Origin: UBA7328 sp002471345
GTDB lineage: Bacteria > Bacteroidota > Bacteroidia > Chitinophagales > Saprospiraceae
DNA length: 60,706 nucleotides
Assembly: GCA_964011275.1 (NCBI GenBank)
Contig: CAXGOB010000023.1
Location: 1-60,706 of the forward strand
Direction: 5' to 3'
Positions 1 to 8,596 of the stretch are shown in pieces (position 1 is the stretch's first letter; every line of letters begins with the position of its first letter). The notes under the pieces are model-generated. The model was not told the DNA's origin and did not search any database. It worked only from the letters and a program-made list of their open reading frames with translations. The translations under genes and the position numbers were made by a program.

Positions 1-40
1 TTGTTGCAAGTTTTTAATTGAATTATTGTTGCACAAAATG

Positions 41-67
41 AATAAATGCAATATAATTGCATTTATT
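41..67. promoter_or_regulatory. Perfect 12-bp inverted repeat, operator-like
   Basis: The arms AATAAATGCAAT and ATTGCATTTATT are perfect complements separated by 3 bp, and the site ends 23 bp before the probable start of the downstream lipoprotein gene. The octamer TTGTTGCA also occurs twice just upstream, at 1-8 and 26-33. A site of this size and position suits a dimeric repressor, for example a Fur/Zur-type metal regulator. The regulator identity is inference only. Confidence 0.5.
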
Positions 68-90
68 ATCAAACAGACAAATATCGATTC

Positions 91-1749
91 ATGAACAAGA
101 TCAATTCAATATTCTATCTCTTTCTTCTGCTTGGACTAAGCTTCATGGTAGGATGTTCAGACGACGATCCTATGGAAATGGAAATGGAAAACGAAGAGGA
201 AGAGGTTATTTCTCGAGTTGTTCTAACGTTTACCCCTGATAATGGTGAAGAAGCAGTGGTGGCAACATGGCTAGATGCTGATGGAGAAGGTAGCGGTGCT
301 CCAATTATAGACCATATAGATTTAAAAGAAGGAGTAACCTACACCATGATAATGGAGTTAGCTAATACCTTAGGCTCCAATGATGAGGACATCACAACTG
401 AAATCAGCGAAGAAAGTGATGAACATATGTTCTTTTTCGGTTTTTCCGAAGGAATTTTTGCAGATCCAACAGGCAACGGTAATATAGACAACCGAAACGA
501 TCCAATGAATTATAATGACCAAGACAATAATGGACAACCCCTAGGCCTTTCGACTACCTGGACAGCTGGTGAACATACAGAGTCGGCTGGAGAGTTCAAT
601 ATAGTTTTAAAGCACCAACCCGATCTGAAAACATCGACTTCTAGTGCAACAGTGGGTGGTACAGATGTGGATATTACATTTCCATTAGAAATAATAGAAG
701 AAGATCATGAACATGAAGAAGAAGAGGAAGTAATCAATCAAATCACTCTTACATTCACTCCTGATAATGGCGAAGAAGCAATAAGTGCGACTTGGTTTGA
801 TGAGGATGGAGAAGGTGTAGGAAGTCCAACAATAGATGAAATAGAACTTGAAGAAGGTATTACTTATGAAATGGCAATTGCTTTGACAAATACTCTTGGT
901 ATGGAAGCAGAAGATGTAACTGCTGAAATATCAGAAGAAGCTGACGAACATATGTTCTTCTTTTCATTTACTGATGGAATATTCTCAAATCCTTCAGGAG
1001 ATGGAAATGTAGACAACCGAAATGATCCACTTAACTATAATGATATGGATTCCAATGGGCAGCCAATAGGCCTTTCAACTACCTGGACGGCTGGAGAACA
1101 TACCGATATGGAAGGTGTATTTAATATCATTCTGAAACATCAGCCTGATTTAAAAACAGCAAGTTCTGATGCATCAGTAGGTGGTACAGATATAGATATC
1201 ACATTCCCTCTTCATATTGAGGAAGAAGGCCATGGACACAATGAAGAAGAAGAAGTCATTAATCAAATCGGATTCACTTTTACACCGAAAGCAGGAGGAG
1301 ATGCAGTGACAGCGGTATGGTTTGATGAAGATGGTGAAGGAGTAGGAAGCCCGACGATAGATGATATCAATCTAGCTGCTAATACTGAATACCAAATGTC
1401 CATTACATTGTCCAATACATTGGGCATGGAAGTGGAAGATGTGACTGTAGAAATAAGTGAAGAAGCTGATGAACATATGTTCTTCTTTGAGTTTACCTCA
1501 GACATCTTTACCAGTCCATCAGGTGATGGAAACGTAGATAATAGAAATGATCCTTTGAACTATAATGACGAAGATGCAAATGGTAACCCTGTAGGCCTTT
1601 CTACAGATTGGACTTCAGGAGGAGCAACTACTTCTTCAGGTAACTTTAGAATAGTACTAAAACATCAGCCTGATTTAAAAACTGCAAGTTCTGATGCAAC
1701 AGTTGGAGGTACAGATGTAGACATCACGTTACCTATTAACATTCTGTAA
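91..1749 (+). CDS. Lipoprotein with three tandem copies of a ~175-residue domain
   Basis: The product is a predicted outer-surface or periplasmic lipoprotein of about 552 residues. The chosen ATG gives a short charged start, a hydrophobic stretch and a lipobox ending LSFMVGC; an upstream in-frame ATG at 46 would place 15 polar residues ahead of the signal. The mature protein has three homologous units that begin with (V/F)xxTFTP and contain E(E/A)DEHMFFF-like, NxDNRNDPxNYND, GLST and LKHQPDLKT motifs before ending in GGTD(V/I)DIT. The units match, from memory, the short Bacteroidota lipoproteins usually labelled type 1 periplasmic binding fold superfamily, which normally hold one unit and often sit beside TonB-dependent receptors. 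Acidic, histidine-containing linkers (DHEHEEEEE, GHGHNEEEE) join the units and suggest metal binding. Ligand unknown. Confidence 0.8.
   Translation: MNKINSIFYLFLLLGLSFMVGCSDDDPMEMEMENEEEEVISRVVLTFTPDNGEEAVVATWLDADGEGSGAPIIDHIDLKEGVTYTMIMELANTLGSNDEDITTEISEESDEHMFFFGFSEGIFADPTGNGNIDNRNDPMNYNDQDNNGQPLGLSTTWTAGEHTESAGEFNIVLKHQPDLKTSTSSATVGGTDVDITFPLEIIEEDHEHEEEEEVINQITLTFTPDNGEEAISATWFDEDGEGVGSPTIDEIELEEGITYEMAIALTNTLGMEAEDVTAEISEEADEHMFFFSFTDGIFSNPSGDGNVDNRNDPLNYNDMDSNGQPIGLSTTWTAGEHTDMEGVFNIILKHQPDLKTASSDASVGGTDIDITFPLHIEEEGHGHNEEEEVINQIGFTFTPKAGGDAVTAVWFDEDGEGVGSPTIDDINLAANTEYQMSITLSNTLGMEVEDVTVEISEEADEHMFFFEFTSDIFTSPSGDGNVDNRNDPLNYNDEDANGNPVGLSTDWTSGGATTSSGNFRIVLKHQPDLKTASSDATVGGTDVDITLPINIL
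205..1746 (+). repeat. Three in-phase 525-bp tandem units inside the lipoprotein gene
   Basis: Homologous units begin at 205, 730 and 1255, an exact 525-nt (175-codon) period. The second and third units are more alike than either is to the first, for example GVGSPTID and NTLGME are shared only by those two, so the last duplication was probably the more recent. Confidence 0.8.
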
Positions 1750-1765
1750 GTTTTACTTAGAACAT

Positions 1766-1803
1766 CGCCTTGGTATAGGCCCTGAAGGACTTATACCAAG
1801 GCG
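1766..1803 (+). terminator. Stem-loop after the triplicated lipoprotein gene
   Basis: A perfect 12-bp stem (CGCCTTGGTATA with its complement) with a 14-nt loop lies 16 bp after the stop codon. It is not followed by a T-run on the plus strand, so it may act as a 3'-end stabiliser or a non-canonical terminator. Confidence 0.45.
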
Positions 1804-1986
1804 AATGTGATTATGACTCCTCAGTTATCATTTCTTTTTTTCTATTGATATTCGAGGACTTCTCATCACTTTTCGGCTAGAAGTATTTTTTGTTGGGCTT
1901 TATATGAAGGCATGTTTCGCCCCTTTTGATCATAGCATTTCTAACTTCAGCATACAAATACTCTTTTGATCATTGTTTGACCACAC

Positions 1987-2024
1987 AAAAAAAGGAGATA
2001 TGAATATTCATATCTCCTTTTTTT
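1987..2024 (-). terminator. Intrinsic terminator of tRNA-Met
   Basis: A near-perfect palindrome has GGAGATATGAAT paired with ATTCATATCTCC, flanked by A7 and T7 runs. It lies immediately downstream of the tRNA on the minus strand. The symmetry means it could also stop plus-strand transcription. Confidence 0.8.
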
Positions 2025-2027
2025 ATG

Positions 2028-2101
2028 TAGCGTGAGGGAGACTTGAACTCCCGACCTCAGGATTATGAATCCTGCGCTCTAACCAGCTGAGCTACCACGC
2101 C
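2028..2101 (-). tRNA. tRNA-Met (anticodon CAT)
   Basis: The minus strand folds as a cloverleaf: acceptor GGCGTGG with TCACGCT plus discriminator A, anticodon arm CAGGA-TTCATAA-TCCTG, and T arm GGGAG-TTCAAGT-CTCCC. The anticodon is CAT. The paired 1-72 position and the absence of the three G-C pairs of initiators in the anticodon stem point to elongator tRNA-Met rather than tRNA-fMet. A lysidine-modified tRNA-Ile2 cannot be excluded by eye. The CCA end is not encoded. Confidence 0.95.
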
Positions 2102-2116
2102 ATTAATTTCGGTGTG

Positions 2117-2124
2117 CAAATATA
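2117..2124 (-). promoter_or_regulatory. -7 box of the tRNA-Met promoter
   Basis: The minus strand reads TATATTTG, an exact match to the Bacteroidota -7 consensus TAnnTTTG, ending 15 bp before the tRNA 5' end. No clear TTG -33 element is seen at the usual spacing. Confidence 0.5.
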
Positions 2125-2305
2125 TATCCTTTTTTATTTCATCTGCACTTCTTTTTCTTCCTTTTTCTATCATTCTTAAAGTGAGGATATTATCTCATAT
2201 CGATGTCCTATTGCCCAATTATTCTTATAATCTCCAATTCTAATCCTAATCTCTATTTCACTTTTTGATTATCACTATTTTACATCCTTATCAAGTATTT
2301 TAAAG

Positions 2306-3793
2306 ATGTATTTATTAGGATATGACATAGGTAGTTCATCAGTGAAAGTAGCTATTGTAGATTCTCAAACAGGTAGAGCTGTTGCTTCTACGCAACAACC
2401 TAAAAAAGAAATGAGCATGATTGCTCATCAAAGCGGATGGGCAGAACAGCAACCAGAAGATTGGTGGAAAAATATTTGTTTAGCTACTAAGGAAATAATA
2501 GCTGACACCAGAATTAATCCAAATGAAATAAAAGGAATTGGAATAGGCTATCAAATGCATGGTTTAGTATTAGTTGACAAAGATCAGAACGTACTTAGAC
2601 CTTCAATTATCTGGTGCGACAGCAGATCTGTTGAAATAGGCAACGTAGCATACAAGAATATAGGAGAAGAAATATGTCTATCTCATATGCTCAATTCTCC
2701 TGGTAACTTTACAGCTTCTAAATTAAGGTGGGTACAGCAAAATGAACCAGACATATATAGCAAAATTCACAAAATTATGCTTCCTGGAGATTACATTGCT
2801 ATGAAACTGACGGGAGAAATCAGCACAACCGTGTCAGGTCTTTCAGAAGGAATCTTTTGGGATTTTAAAAATGAAAACCTCAGCAATCATGTCATCGACC
2901 ATTATGAGTTCAGTGCAGATATCATTTCCCCAATCAAAGAAACTTTCAGTAATCAAGGAGAATTAACACAGTCCGCAGCTATAGAATGTGGATTGTCAGA
3001 GGGAATCCCTGTCACCTATAAAGCAGGAGATCAGCCCAATAATGCCTTATCTCTAGGTGTATTTGATGCGAATGAGGTCGCTGCAACTGGTGGCACATCT
3101 GGAGTTATCTATGCTGTAGTGGATAAGCCCAAATATGATCTAAAATCAAGAGTGAATGGCTTTGCACATGTGAATCATTCTAAAAACCAACGGAGGATTG
3201 GCATTCTTCTGTGTATTAATGGTACGGGTATACAATATGCATGGGTGAGAGAAAATGCTGCATTGAATGGGCTTTCATATACAGATTTGGAAGCAGCAGC
3301 ATCACAAATAGATATTGGAAGTGATGGTTTATCTATGTTACCATTTGGTAATGGAGCAGAAAGAATGCTTGAGAATAAGAATATAGGCGCTCACATAAAT
3401 GGCTTAGAATTTAATATTCATAAAAGAGCACATTTATATCGAGCTGCTCTTGAAGGAATCGCTTTTTCATTTTTTTATGGTTTTAAAATTCTCTCAGATT
3501 TGGGATTGGATATATCCTCTATGAAAGTTGGGAATGATAATCTTTTTCAGTCTCACATTTTTTCTAACACTGTCAGTACTTTATTAGGGACAAAAATCGA
3601 TGTCATAAAAACTACGGGTGCTGTTGGGGCTGCACAGGCTAGTGGTATTGGAGCGGGTGTATATAAAAGTCTAAAAGAAGCGACAGCTCAAAGAGATTTG
3701 ATAAAAACATATGAACCTGACAACCAGTTGAGTCAATACAAAGAAGCCTATATCAAATGGGAAGAAGCATTGAAAAAACAAATGAACAGATAA
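2306..3793 (+). CDS. xylB: Xylulokinase (FGGY carbohydrate kinase)
   Basis: The enzyme phosphorylates D-xylulose to xylulose 5-phosphate with ATP, feeding the pentose phosphate pathway in the cytoplasm. It has 495 residues, normal for the family. The N-terminal phosphate-binding motif GYDIGSSSVK lies at residues 5-14, the MHG motif typical of xylulokinases at 84-86, and the putative catalytic Asp at 242 in KAGDQPNNALSLG, followed by the glycine-rich TGGTSG loop near 261. The next gene, a Gfo/Idh/MocA dehydrogenase, starts within about 30 bp and an EamA transporter follows, so the three form a likely operon. No xylose isomerase or transporter of the usual kind is adjacent. Substrate choice within FGGY kinases is inferred from the MHG motif. 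Confidence 0.85.
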   Translation: MYLLGYDIGSSSVKVAIVDSQTGRAVASTQQPKKEMSMIAHQSGWAEQQPEDWWKNICLATKEIIADTRINPNEIKGIGIGYQMHGLVLVDKDQNVLRPSIIWCDSRSVEIGNVAYKNIGEEICLSHMLNSPGNFTASKLRWVQQNEPDIYSKIHKIMLPGDYIAMKLTGEISTTVSGLSEGIFWDFKNENLSNHVIDHYEFSADIISPIKETFSNQGELTQSAAIECGLSEGIPVTYKAGDQPNNALSLGVFDANEVAATGGTSGVIYAVVDKPKYDLKSRVNGFAHVNHSKNQRRIGILLCINGTGIQYAWVRENAALNGLSYTDLEAAASQIDIGSDGLSMLPFGNGAERMLENKNIGAHINGLEFNIHKRAHLYRAALEGIAFSFFYGFKILSDLGLDISSMKVGNDNLFQSHIFSNTVSTLLGTKIDVIKTTGAVGAAQASGIGAGVYKSLKEATAQRDLIKTYEPDNQLSQYKEAYIKWEEALKKQMNR

Positions 3794-3819
3794 CAACTCT
3801 GAATAAAATATTAGATCAA

Positions 3820-4800
3820 GTGAACGAAATAATAAAATGGGGCATAATTGGCCCAGGTAAGATCTCTCATAAATTTGCCTCTGATTTAAAATTGGTAGAT
3901 GGAAGTGTCTTGACTGCAGTAGCTTCAAGAGACCTCTCAAGGGCTCAAGCTTTTGCTGATCAGTATGAAGCATCTAATGCATATGGGTCCTATGATGAAA
4001 TATTAGAGGATAGTGATATAGACATCCTTTACATAGCAACTCCACATACCTTTCATGCAGAATGGGCAATAAAAGCCCTCAATCATGGTAAAAATATTCT
4101 TTGTGAAAAACCTTTAGGTATTAATAAATCTGAAGTCAAAAGTATTATAGAGTGTGCAAGAAAAAATAATTGCTTTATGATGGAGGCTTTGTGGTCCAGG
4201 TTTAATCCCACTATTATTGATTGTTTGAATAAAATTGAAAAAGGAATCATAGGTGAGCCGAACCATATCACTGCTGATTTCACATTTTATAATAATCCAT
4301 CTGAAGAGGGAAGACTACTTAACATGGATCTCGCTGGAGGATCTTTATTAGATATCGGCATCTACCCCATTTTTTTAGCTTATCTCATTTTGGGCATGCC
4401 TGAAAGTATAAAGGCTCACGGTATATTTCATCACAATACTGGAGCGGACATCCAAGTATCAACTTCCCTATTATATAAAAATGCTACGGCACAGCTTTCA
4501 AGTAGTATAATGACCCAGTCTGAAATGGTCGCTAAAATAGCAGGAAAAAAAGGTGCCATTTATTTGGACTCTAGATGGCATGAAGCAAAAGGCTATACTA
4601 TAAAAACTGCTGAGAATGAAGAACATATTGGAAAACCTATAATTGGATTTGGGTACAGCCATGAAATCATTGAATGCGTCGATTGTATCAGAAAAGGTAA
4701 AAAAGAAAGTGAAAAATGGACACATCAAAACAGCTTGGACCTCATCACGATAATGGATCAAATCAGATCCGAAATAGGATTAAAATATCCATTTGAATGA
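3820..4800 (+). CDS. Gfo/Idh/MocA family NAD(P)-dependent oxidoreductase
   Basis: This is a cytoplasmic dehydrogenase with an N-terminal Rossmann fold (WGIIGPGKIS at the start), the CEKPLG motif holding the conserved lysine, and GGSLLDIGIYPI in the substrate domain. That last motif is the version found in dihydrodiol and NADP-xylose dehydrogenase-like members. The GTG at 3820 gives MNEIIKWGIIG, the usual short lead into the Rossmann fold; an ATG at 3757 is in frame but would overlap xylB and add 21 atypical residues. The end overlaps the EamA gene by ATGA. Next to xylulokinase, a sugar or polyol oxidation is likely, but the substrate is unknown. Confidence 0.8.
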   Translation: MNEIIKWGIIGPGKISHKFASDLKLVDGSVLTAVASRDLSRAQAFADQYEASNAYGSYDEILEDSDIDILYIATPHTFHAEWAIKALNHGKNILCEKPLGINKSEVKSIIECARKNNCFMMEALWSRFNPTIIDCLNKIEKGIIGEPNHITADFTFYNNPSEEGRLLNMDLAGGSLLDIGIYPIFLAYLILGMPESIKAHGIFHHNTGADIQVSTSLLYKNATAQLSSSIMTQSEMVAKIAGKKGAIYLDSRWHEAKGYTIKTAENEEHIGKPIIGFGYSHEIIECVDCIRKGKKESEKWTHQNSLDLITIMDQIRSEIGLKYPFE

Positions 4801-5696
4801 ATAAAAAGACTTCTGCCATTATCATGGGCATTTTGGGAGTGATCTTATTTTCAGCAAAAGCTGTCATGGTAAAATTAGCATATCAGTATGAGGTAGATGC
4901 GCTCTCATTATTGCTATTGAGAATGATTTTTTCACTACCGTTTTATCTCATTATTGTTTTGTTCTTTCTTCCAAAACCAGAAGCCCCTCTTAACAAAAGA
5001 GATTATATGTGGCTTGTGGTTTTTGGTTTTCTAGGATATTATGTTTCTAGTTATTTGGATTTCTTAGGGTTAGTGTATATAAAAGCCAGCCTTGAAAGGA
5101 TCATATTATTTATTTATCCCACACTGATATTAATCATTTCAAGGGTTTTCTTTAAAAAGAAAATTCAAGCATGGCAGATTTTGGCAATTGCAGTGACCTA
5201 CATTGGTATAGTTATCACCTTCTGGCAAGAGCTATCGATTTCACAAGGAGATACTGTACTCATAGGAGGAGGGCTCATTTTTGCAGCAGCTATTACCTAT
5301 GCCACTTATTTAGTAGGAAGTGGGTGGCTAATTCCCAAATTTGGTTCAGTTAGATTTACTGCTTATGCAATGTTAATAGCATGTACATTTGTCATTCTAC
5401 ATCACTTAATTCAGAATGAAAATGATCTTTTTGCATTTCAAAAAGAGGTTTATTTCTACGGCTTGGCAATGGCAGTATTCGCTACAGTCTTTGCTTCTTT
5501 CTTGGTTTCTGAATCCATAAAGCACATTGGTGCTCCAAATTTTGGAATAATAGGAAGTTTAGGGCCCATATCTACTATTATAATGGCCAAAGTCTTTTTA
5601 GATGAAAAAATGACTACAGTTCAGATATTTGGGACTTTGATAGTAATATCTGGTGTATTCATTTTAGCAAAACAAAAGGAGCGGATTTCAAATTAG
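4797..5696 (+). CDS. EamA/DMT-family transporter
   Basis: This is an inner-membrane protein of 299 residues with about ten hydrophobic helices arranged as two EamA repeats of five, as usual for the drug/metabolite transporter superfamily. The first repeat begins IIMGILGVILFSAKAVMVK; the second starts near residue 150 and ends in ISGVFILAKQKE. The start codon overlaps the stop of the dehydrogenase by four bases, which indicates translational coupling. Members export or import metabolites such as amino acids, nucleotide sugars or sugars. Here the neighbours suggest a sugar-related solute, which is inference. Confidence 0.85.
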   Translation: MNKKTSAIIMGILGVILFSAKAVMVKLAYQYEVDALSLLLLRMIFSLPFYLIIVLFFLPKPEAPLNKRDYMWLVVFGFLGYYVSSYLDFLGLVYIKASLERIILFIYPTLILIISRVFFKKKIQAWQILAIAVTYIGIVITFWQELSISQGDTVLIGGGLIFAAAITYATYLVGSGWLIPKFGSVRFTAYAMLIACTFVILHHLIQNENDLFAFQKEVYFYGLAMAVFATVFASFLVSESIKHIGAPNFGIIGSLGPISTIIMAKVFLDEKMTTVQIFGTLIVISGVFILAKQKERISN

Positions 5697-5762
5697 CCAA
5701 ATGCTTGTAAACAAAAAATGCAGTAATATTTCTTATTTTGACAAAAATTGAAAACTTAATAA

Positions 5763-6227
5763 ATGGTAATAGCGCTTCCTACTAAATATTTAATTCCTCT
5801 AGTACTGGCAGTTATATTGAGTTCGGCTTTGATTTTTCAAAGTTGCGCATCATCAAAGAAGTGGAAAAAACACATAGAGGGTCCTATTATCTTTGGATCA
5901 ATGGGAGGGTTTGTAGGAAGTTTTGATGAATATACCATCAATCAAGATGGCAATGTACATTATAGAGCATCTTTGAAAGGGGAACGGATTATGGTACAAA
6001 AGCTAGAAGACGATATTAAAAAATCAATCTTTGAAAAAATAAAAACCGATGAAATATATGTTGAGTCCATCGACGAACCTGGTAATATGACCTTTTTCAT
6101 CAAATTCAATTATAAATCAGAACCATTTCATCTTCAATGGGGAGGACAATATGATCCTTCAACCAGGCTCTTGGGTTATTACAATTTTCTCCGTTCTCAG
6201 ATTCGCAGCAAGGATCCTGTGATGTAG
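5763..6227 (+). CDS. Small lipoprotein of unknown function
   Basis: A 154-residue protein with a hydrophobic signal segment (residues 9-25) ending in a lipobox-like FQSC at residues 25-28. The rest is soluble: a glycine-rich beta stretch (GSMGGFVGSFDEYTI), a charged helix and a C-terminal FHLQWGGQYDPSTRLL segment. It resembles small Bacteroidota lipoproteins of unknown role and I cannot name a family with certainty. It lies 66 bp after the transporter and just before a GT9 glycosyltransferase, possibly in one transcript with the latter. Confidence 0.65.
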   Translation: MVIALPTKYLIPLVLAVILSSALIFQSCASSKKWKKHIEGPIIFGSMGGFVGSFDEYTINQDGNVHYRASLKGERIMVQKLEDDIKKSIFEKIKTDEIYVESIDEPGNMTFFIKFNYKSEPFHLQWGGQYDPSTRLLGYYNFLRSQIRSKDPVM

Positions 6228-6239
6228 TTGTATCCAAAG

Positions 6240-7259
6240 ATGTCACGGAGTAAAAAGAAAAAAGCCTTAGTTATTAGATTTAGTTCTATTGGAGATATTA
6301 TTCTTACCACACCTGTGATTAGAAGTTTAGCACTACAAGGTGATTACGAAGTTCATCTACTTACACATCAAAAATTCACTCATGTGCTCAAGGACAATCC
6401 ACATCTTGAGAAGATTCACTCATTTGAAGAAAGCATCTGGACCACGAGCAAAAAAATAAGTAACCATCATTATGATATTATAATAGATCTACACAAGAGC
6501 ATCAGATCCTATTTATTAAGGCTATTTCTTTTAAGAAAAGTCTATGGTTTCAATAAACTGAGAATAAAGCGATGGTGGAGAACTAAAATTAACAAAGATC
6601 TGAAAGATGACAATCATATTGCTTTGAGGTTTATAGATGCTTTGACACCACTTAAGTTATCATATGATGGAGGTGGATTAGATTATTACATTCCTCAAAA
6701 AGATCGAATTGTATTGTCGGGAAGAAATTCCACTAAAAAGATCGCTCTGATTCCTGGAGCTAACTTTTATTCTAAGACTATACCAACAGAAAAACTGATA
6801 GCTATAATCTCGCAATGGCCTGATTTGGATTTTCACATATTAGGAGGCGAAAAAGAAATTGGCAAGTTTAATGAGTTGAATATATATCCAAACGTGCAAA
6901 ACCACTGCGGTCAGCTATCATTGGCACAATCAGCCTCCATCATTGAACAAAGTGACCTCATAATTTGTACAGACACAGCATTGATGCATATTTCGGCGGC
7001 ATTGAAGAAAAATATTATTTCTATTTGGGGTGGCACAGTTCCTGGTTTTGGGTTTTATCCATTCTTTCCACCAGACAAAGGCTCATTTAAAATAATTGAA
7101 AATGTAAGTCTGTCCTGTCGGCCATGCTCAAAAAGTGGAAAAACGCATTGTCCAAAAAGTCACTTCAACTGTATGAAGACAATTTCTACCAATGAGATTC
7201 AAAAGGAGATCAAAAACTATATAGAAATGAATCATTTGCACACAAACCATGTTATATAA
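6240..7259 (+). CDS. Glycosyltransferase family 9 (heptosyltransferase-like)
   Basis: A GT9 enzyme of about 339 residues that probably adds a heptose or another sugar from a nucleotide donor to lipopolysaccharide core. Signs are the N-terminal ALVIRFSSIGDIILTTPV motif typical of the family, the central LIPGANFYSKTIP, and the donor-binding CTDTALMHISAALKKNIISIWGG. Four cysteines near the C-terminus (CRPCSK, HCPKSHFNC) are common in Bacteroidota GT9 proteins. The ATG at 6240 is preferred over TTG at 6228 because the Rossmann strand follows directly after a basic start (MSRSKKKK). Confidence 0.85.
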   Translation: MSRSKKKKALVIRFSSIGDIILTTPVIRSLALQGDYEVHLLTHQKFTHVLKDNPHLEKIHSFEESIWTTSKKISNHHYDIIIDLHKSIRSYLLRLFLLRKVYGFNKLRIKRWWRTKINKDLKDDNHIALRFIDALTPLKLSYDGGGLDYYIPQKDRIVLSGRNSTKKIALIPGANFYSKTIPTEKLIAIISQWPDLDFHILGGEKEIGKFNELNIYPNVQNHCGQLSLAQSASIIEQSDLIICTDTALMHISAALKKNIISIWGGTVPGFGFYPFFPPDKGSFKIIENVSLSCRPCSKSGKTHCPKSHFNCMKTISTNEIQKEIKNYIEMNHLHTNHVI

Positions 7260-7326
7260 AGAGTGATTTAAAAATAATTCACCAATTTGTTCCACAGAAA
7301 GAAATTATAAATAAATATTAAAACTT

Positions 7327-8178
7327 ATGACAAACTTCAATCCGAAGAACCCTATACCCATAAATCAGGGAAAAATTATGCGATATGTCACCATTGGTGT
7401 CATAGGCATTATGGTATTTTCCTTGTTAACAAATACAACATTTATCACTATCGATCCCGGCCATAAAGGAGTCAAGTTCAAAAGATTTCAAGGAGGTCTA
7501 GATAAGACTCACATTTATGATCAAGGATTTAAGGTTGTAATGCCTTGGGATGATATGATCTTATATGATGTACGAATACAAGAAGCTAATGAAGCGATGG
7601 ACGTATTGTCTAAAAATGGACTCTCCATAAATATTGATCTTTCTTACCGATTTAAAGTCCAGTCTGATAAGATTGGAGATCTTCACGATGAAATAGGAAA
7701 AGGCTATTTAGACCGTATAATTAAGCCTGAGATTAGATCAGCTACAAGACAAGTCATTGGAGAATATCTGCCTGAAGAGTTATACTCTACAAAAAGAGAA
7801 GCTATACAAGATGAAATAGAAGCTATGACCAAAGCAGCATGTGCTGACAAATTCATCGACATAGATGCTATTCTTATTAGATCAGTTCAGTTACCTGAAA
7901 AGATTAAACAAGCTATAGAATTAAAGCTTGACGAAGAGCAGCAGTCTTTACAATATGAGTTTAGATTAGAAAAGGAGAGAAAAGAAGCTGAACGAAAAAT
8001 AATAGAAGCACAAGCAAAAGCGGATGCAAACAAAATATTAAATGCAAGTCTAACTGATAAAATATTACAAGACAAAGGGATAGAAGCTACACTTGATCTA
8101 GCACAATCTCCAAATACAAAAATTGTGATTGTAGGTGGTGGTGATAAAGGACTTCCATTAATATTAGGAAATAATTAG
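7327..8178 (+). CDS. Prohibitin/SPFH-family membrane protein
   Basis: The 283-residue protein has one N-terminal transmembrane helix (about residues 18-36) followed by an SPFH/PHB domain beginning FITIDPGHKGVKFKRFQGG and a charged coiled coil (about residues 200-240, EEQQSLQYEFRLEKERKEAE). The family forms large ring-like membrane scaffolds, often controlling proteases such as FtsH or membrane microdomains. Length and order match bacterial prohibitin homologues. The gene stands alone with a strong terminator behind it. Partner proteins are not evident here. Confidence 0.85.
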   Translation: MTNFNPKNPIPINQGKIMRYVTIGVIGIMVFSLLTNTTFITIDPGHKGVKFKRFQGGLDKTHIYDQGFKVVMPWDDMILYDVRIQEANEAMDVLSKNGLSINIDLSYRFKVQSDKIGDLHDEIGKGYLDRIIKPEIRSATRQVIGEYLPEELYSTKREAIQDEIEAMTKAACADKFIDIDAILIRSVQLPEKIKQAIELKLDEEQQSLQYEFRLEKERKEAERKIIEAQAKADANKILNASLTDKILQDKGIEATLDLAQSPNTKIVIVGGGDKGLPLILGNN

Positions 8179-8279
8179 AAAAATTAAATCCCATGTAATT
8201 TGGAATTATTGTTTCTAATACATTAGATTTGAATCAGGTAATTTAATTACTTAAGAATAAGGTTTGGGTTATTTGATTC

Positions 8280-8314
8280 ATTGGTCGTTACGCCTGTAAC
8301 GGCCAATTTTTTTT
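8280..8314 (+). terminator. Intrinsic terminator after the prohibitin gene
   Basis: A 12-bp stem (ATTGGTCGTTAC with GTAACGGCCAAT, one G-U pair), a GCCT tetraloop and a run of T residues follow the prohibitin stop by about 100 bp. It is the main feature of the 418-bp gap before the proton-channel operon; the rest of the gap looks like leader or promoter DNA. Confidence 0.85.
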
Positions 8315-8516
8315 GTTCCTTTTCACACCACTACTCTTCTTCATTGCATCTTCCATATGTCACTTAAACATTCGGCAAAAATTGAAATTACTGTATAGTG
8401 ATTTTATAACATTAGAAATGAGCTCAGGCATGAACGTATTAGACATTAATTATATATGGAATTTCACATATAAATATCAGTTTGAGATTTAACTCAAAAA
8501 AAAATAAAGTCTTTAC

Positions 8517-8545
8517 TTGATGTTTTGAGAAAGTTTCTATTTTTA
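8517..8545 (+). promoter_or_regulatory. Candidate promoter of the exbB-exbD operon
   Basis: TTG at 8517-8519 and TATTTTTA at 8538-8545 resemble the Bacteroidota -33 TTG and -7 TAnnTTTG elements with 18 bp between them; the last base departs from consensus. The site lies about 50 bp before the first gene of the operon. Confidence 0.35.
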
Positions 8546-8596
8546 GCCCGATAAGAAGTAATTAGTTAAATCAATTTTGGAATAAAATTATAGACC

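Noticed and set aside
1263..1505. Minus-strand ORF inside the triplicated lipoprotein gene
   Set aside because: Serine-rich antisense reading of the acidic third repeat, with no signal or domain.
3671..3973. Hundred-codon minus-strand ORF across the xylB/dehydrogenase junction
   Set aside because: It lies opposite two well-supported genes and has no recognisable domain.
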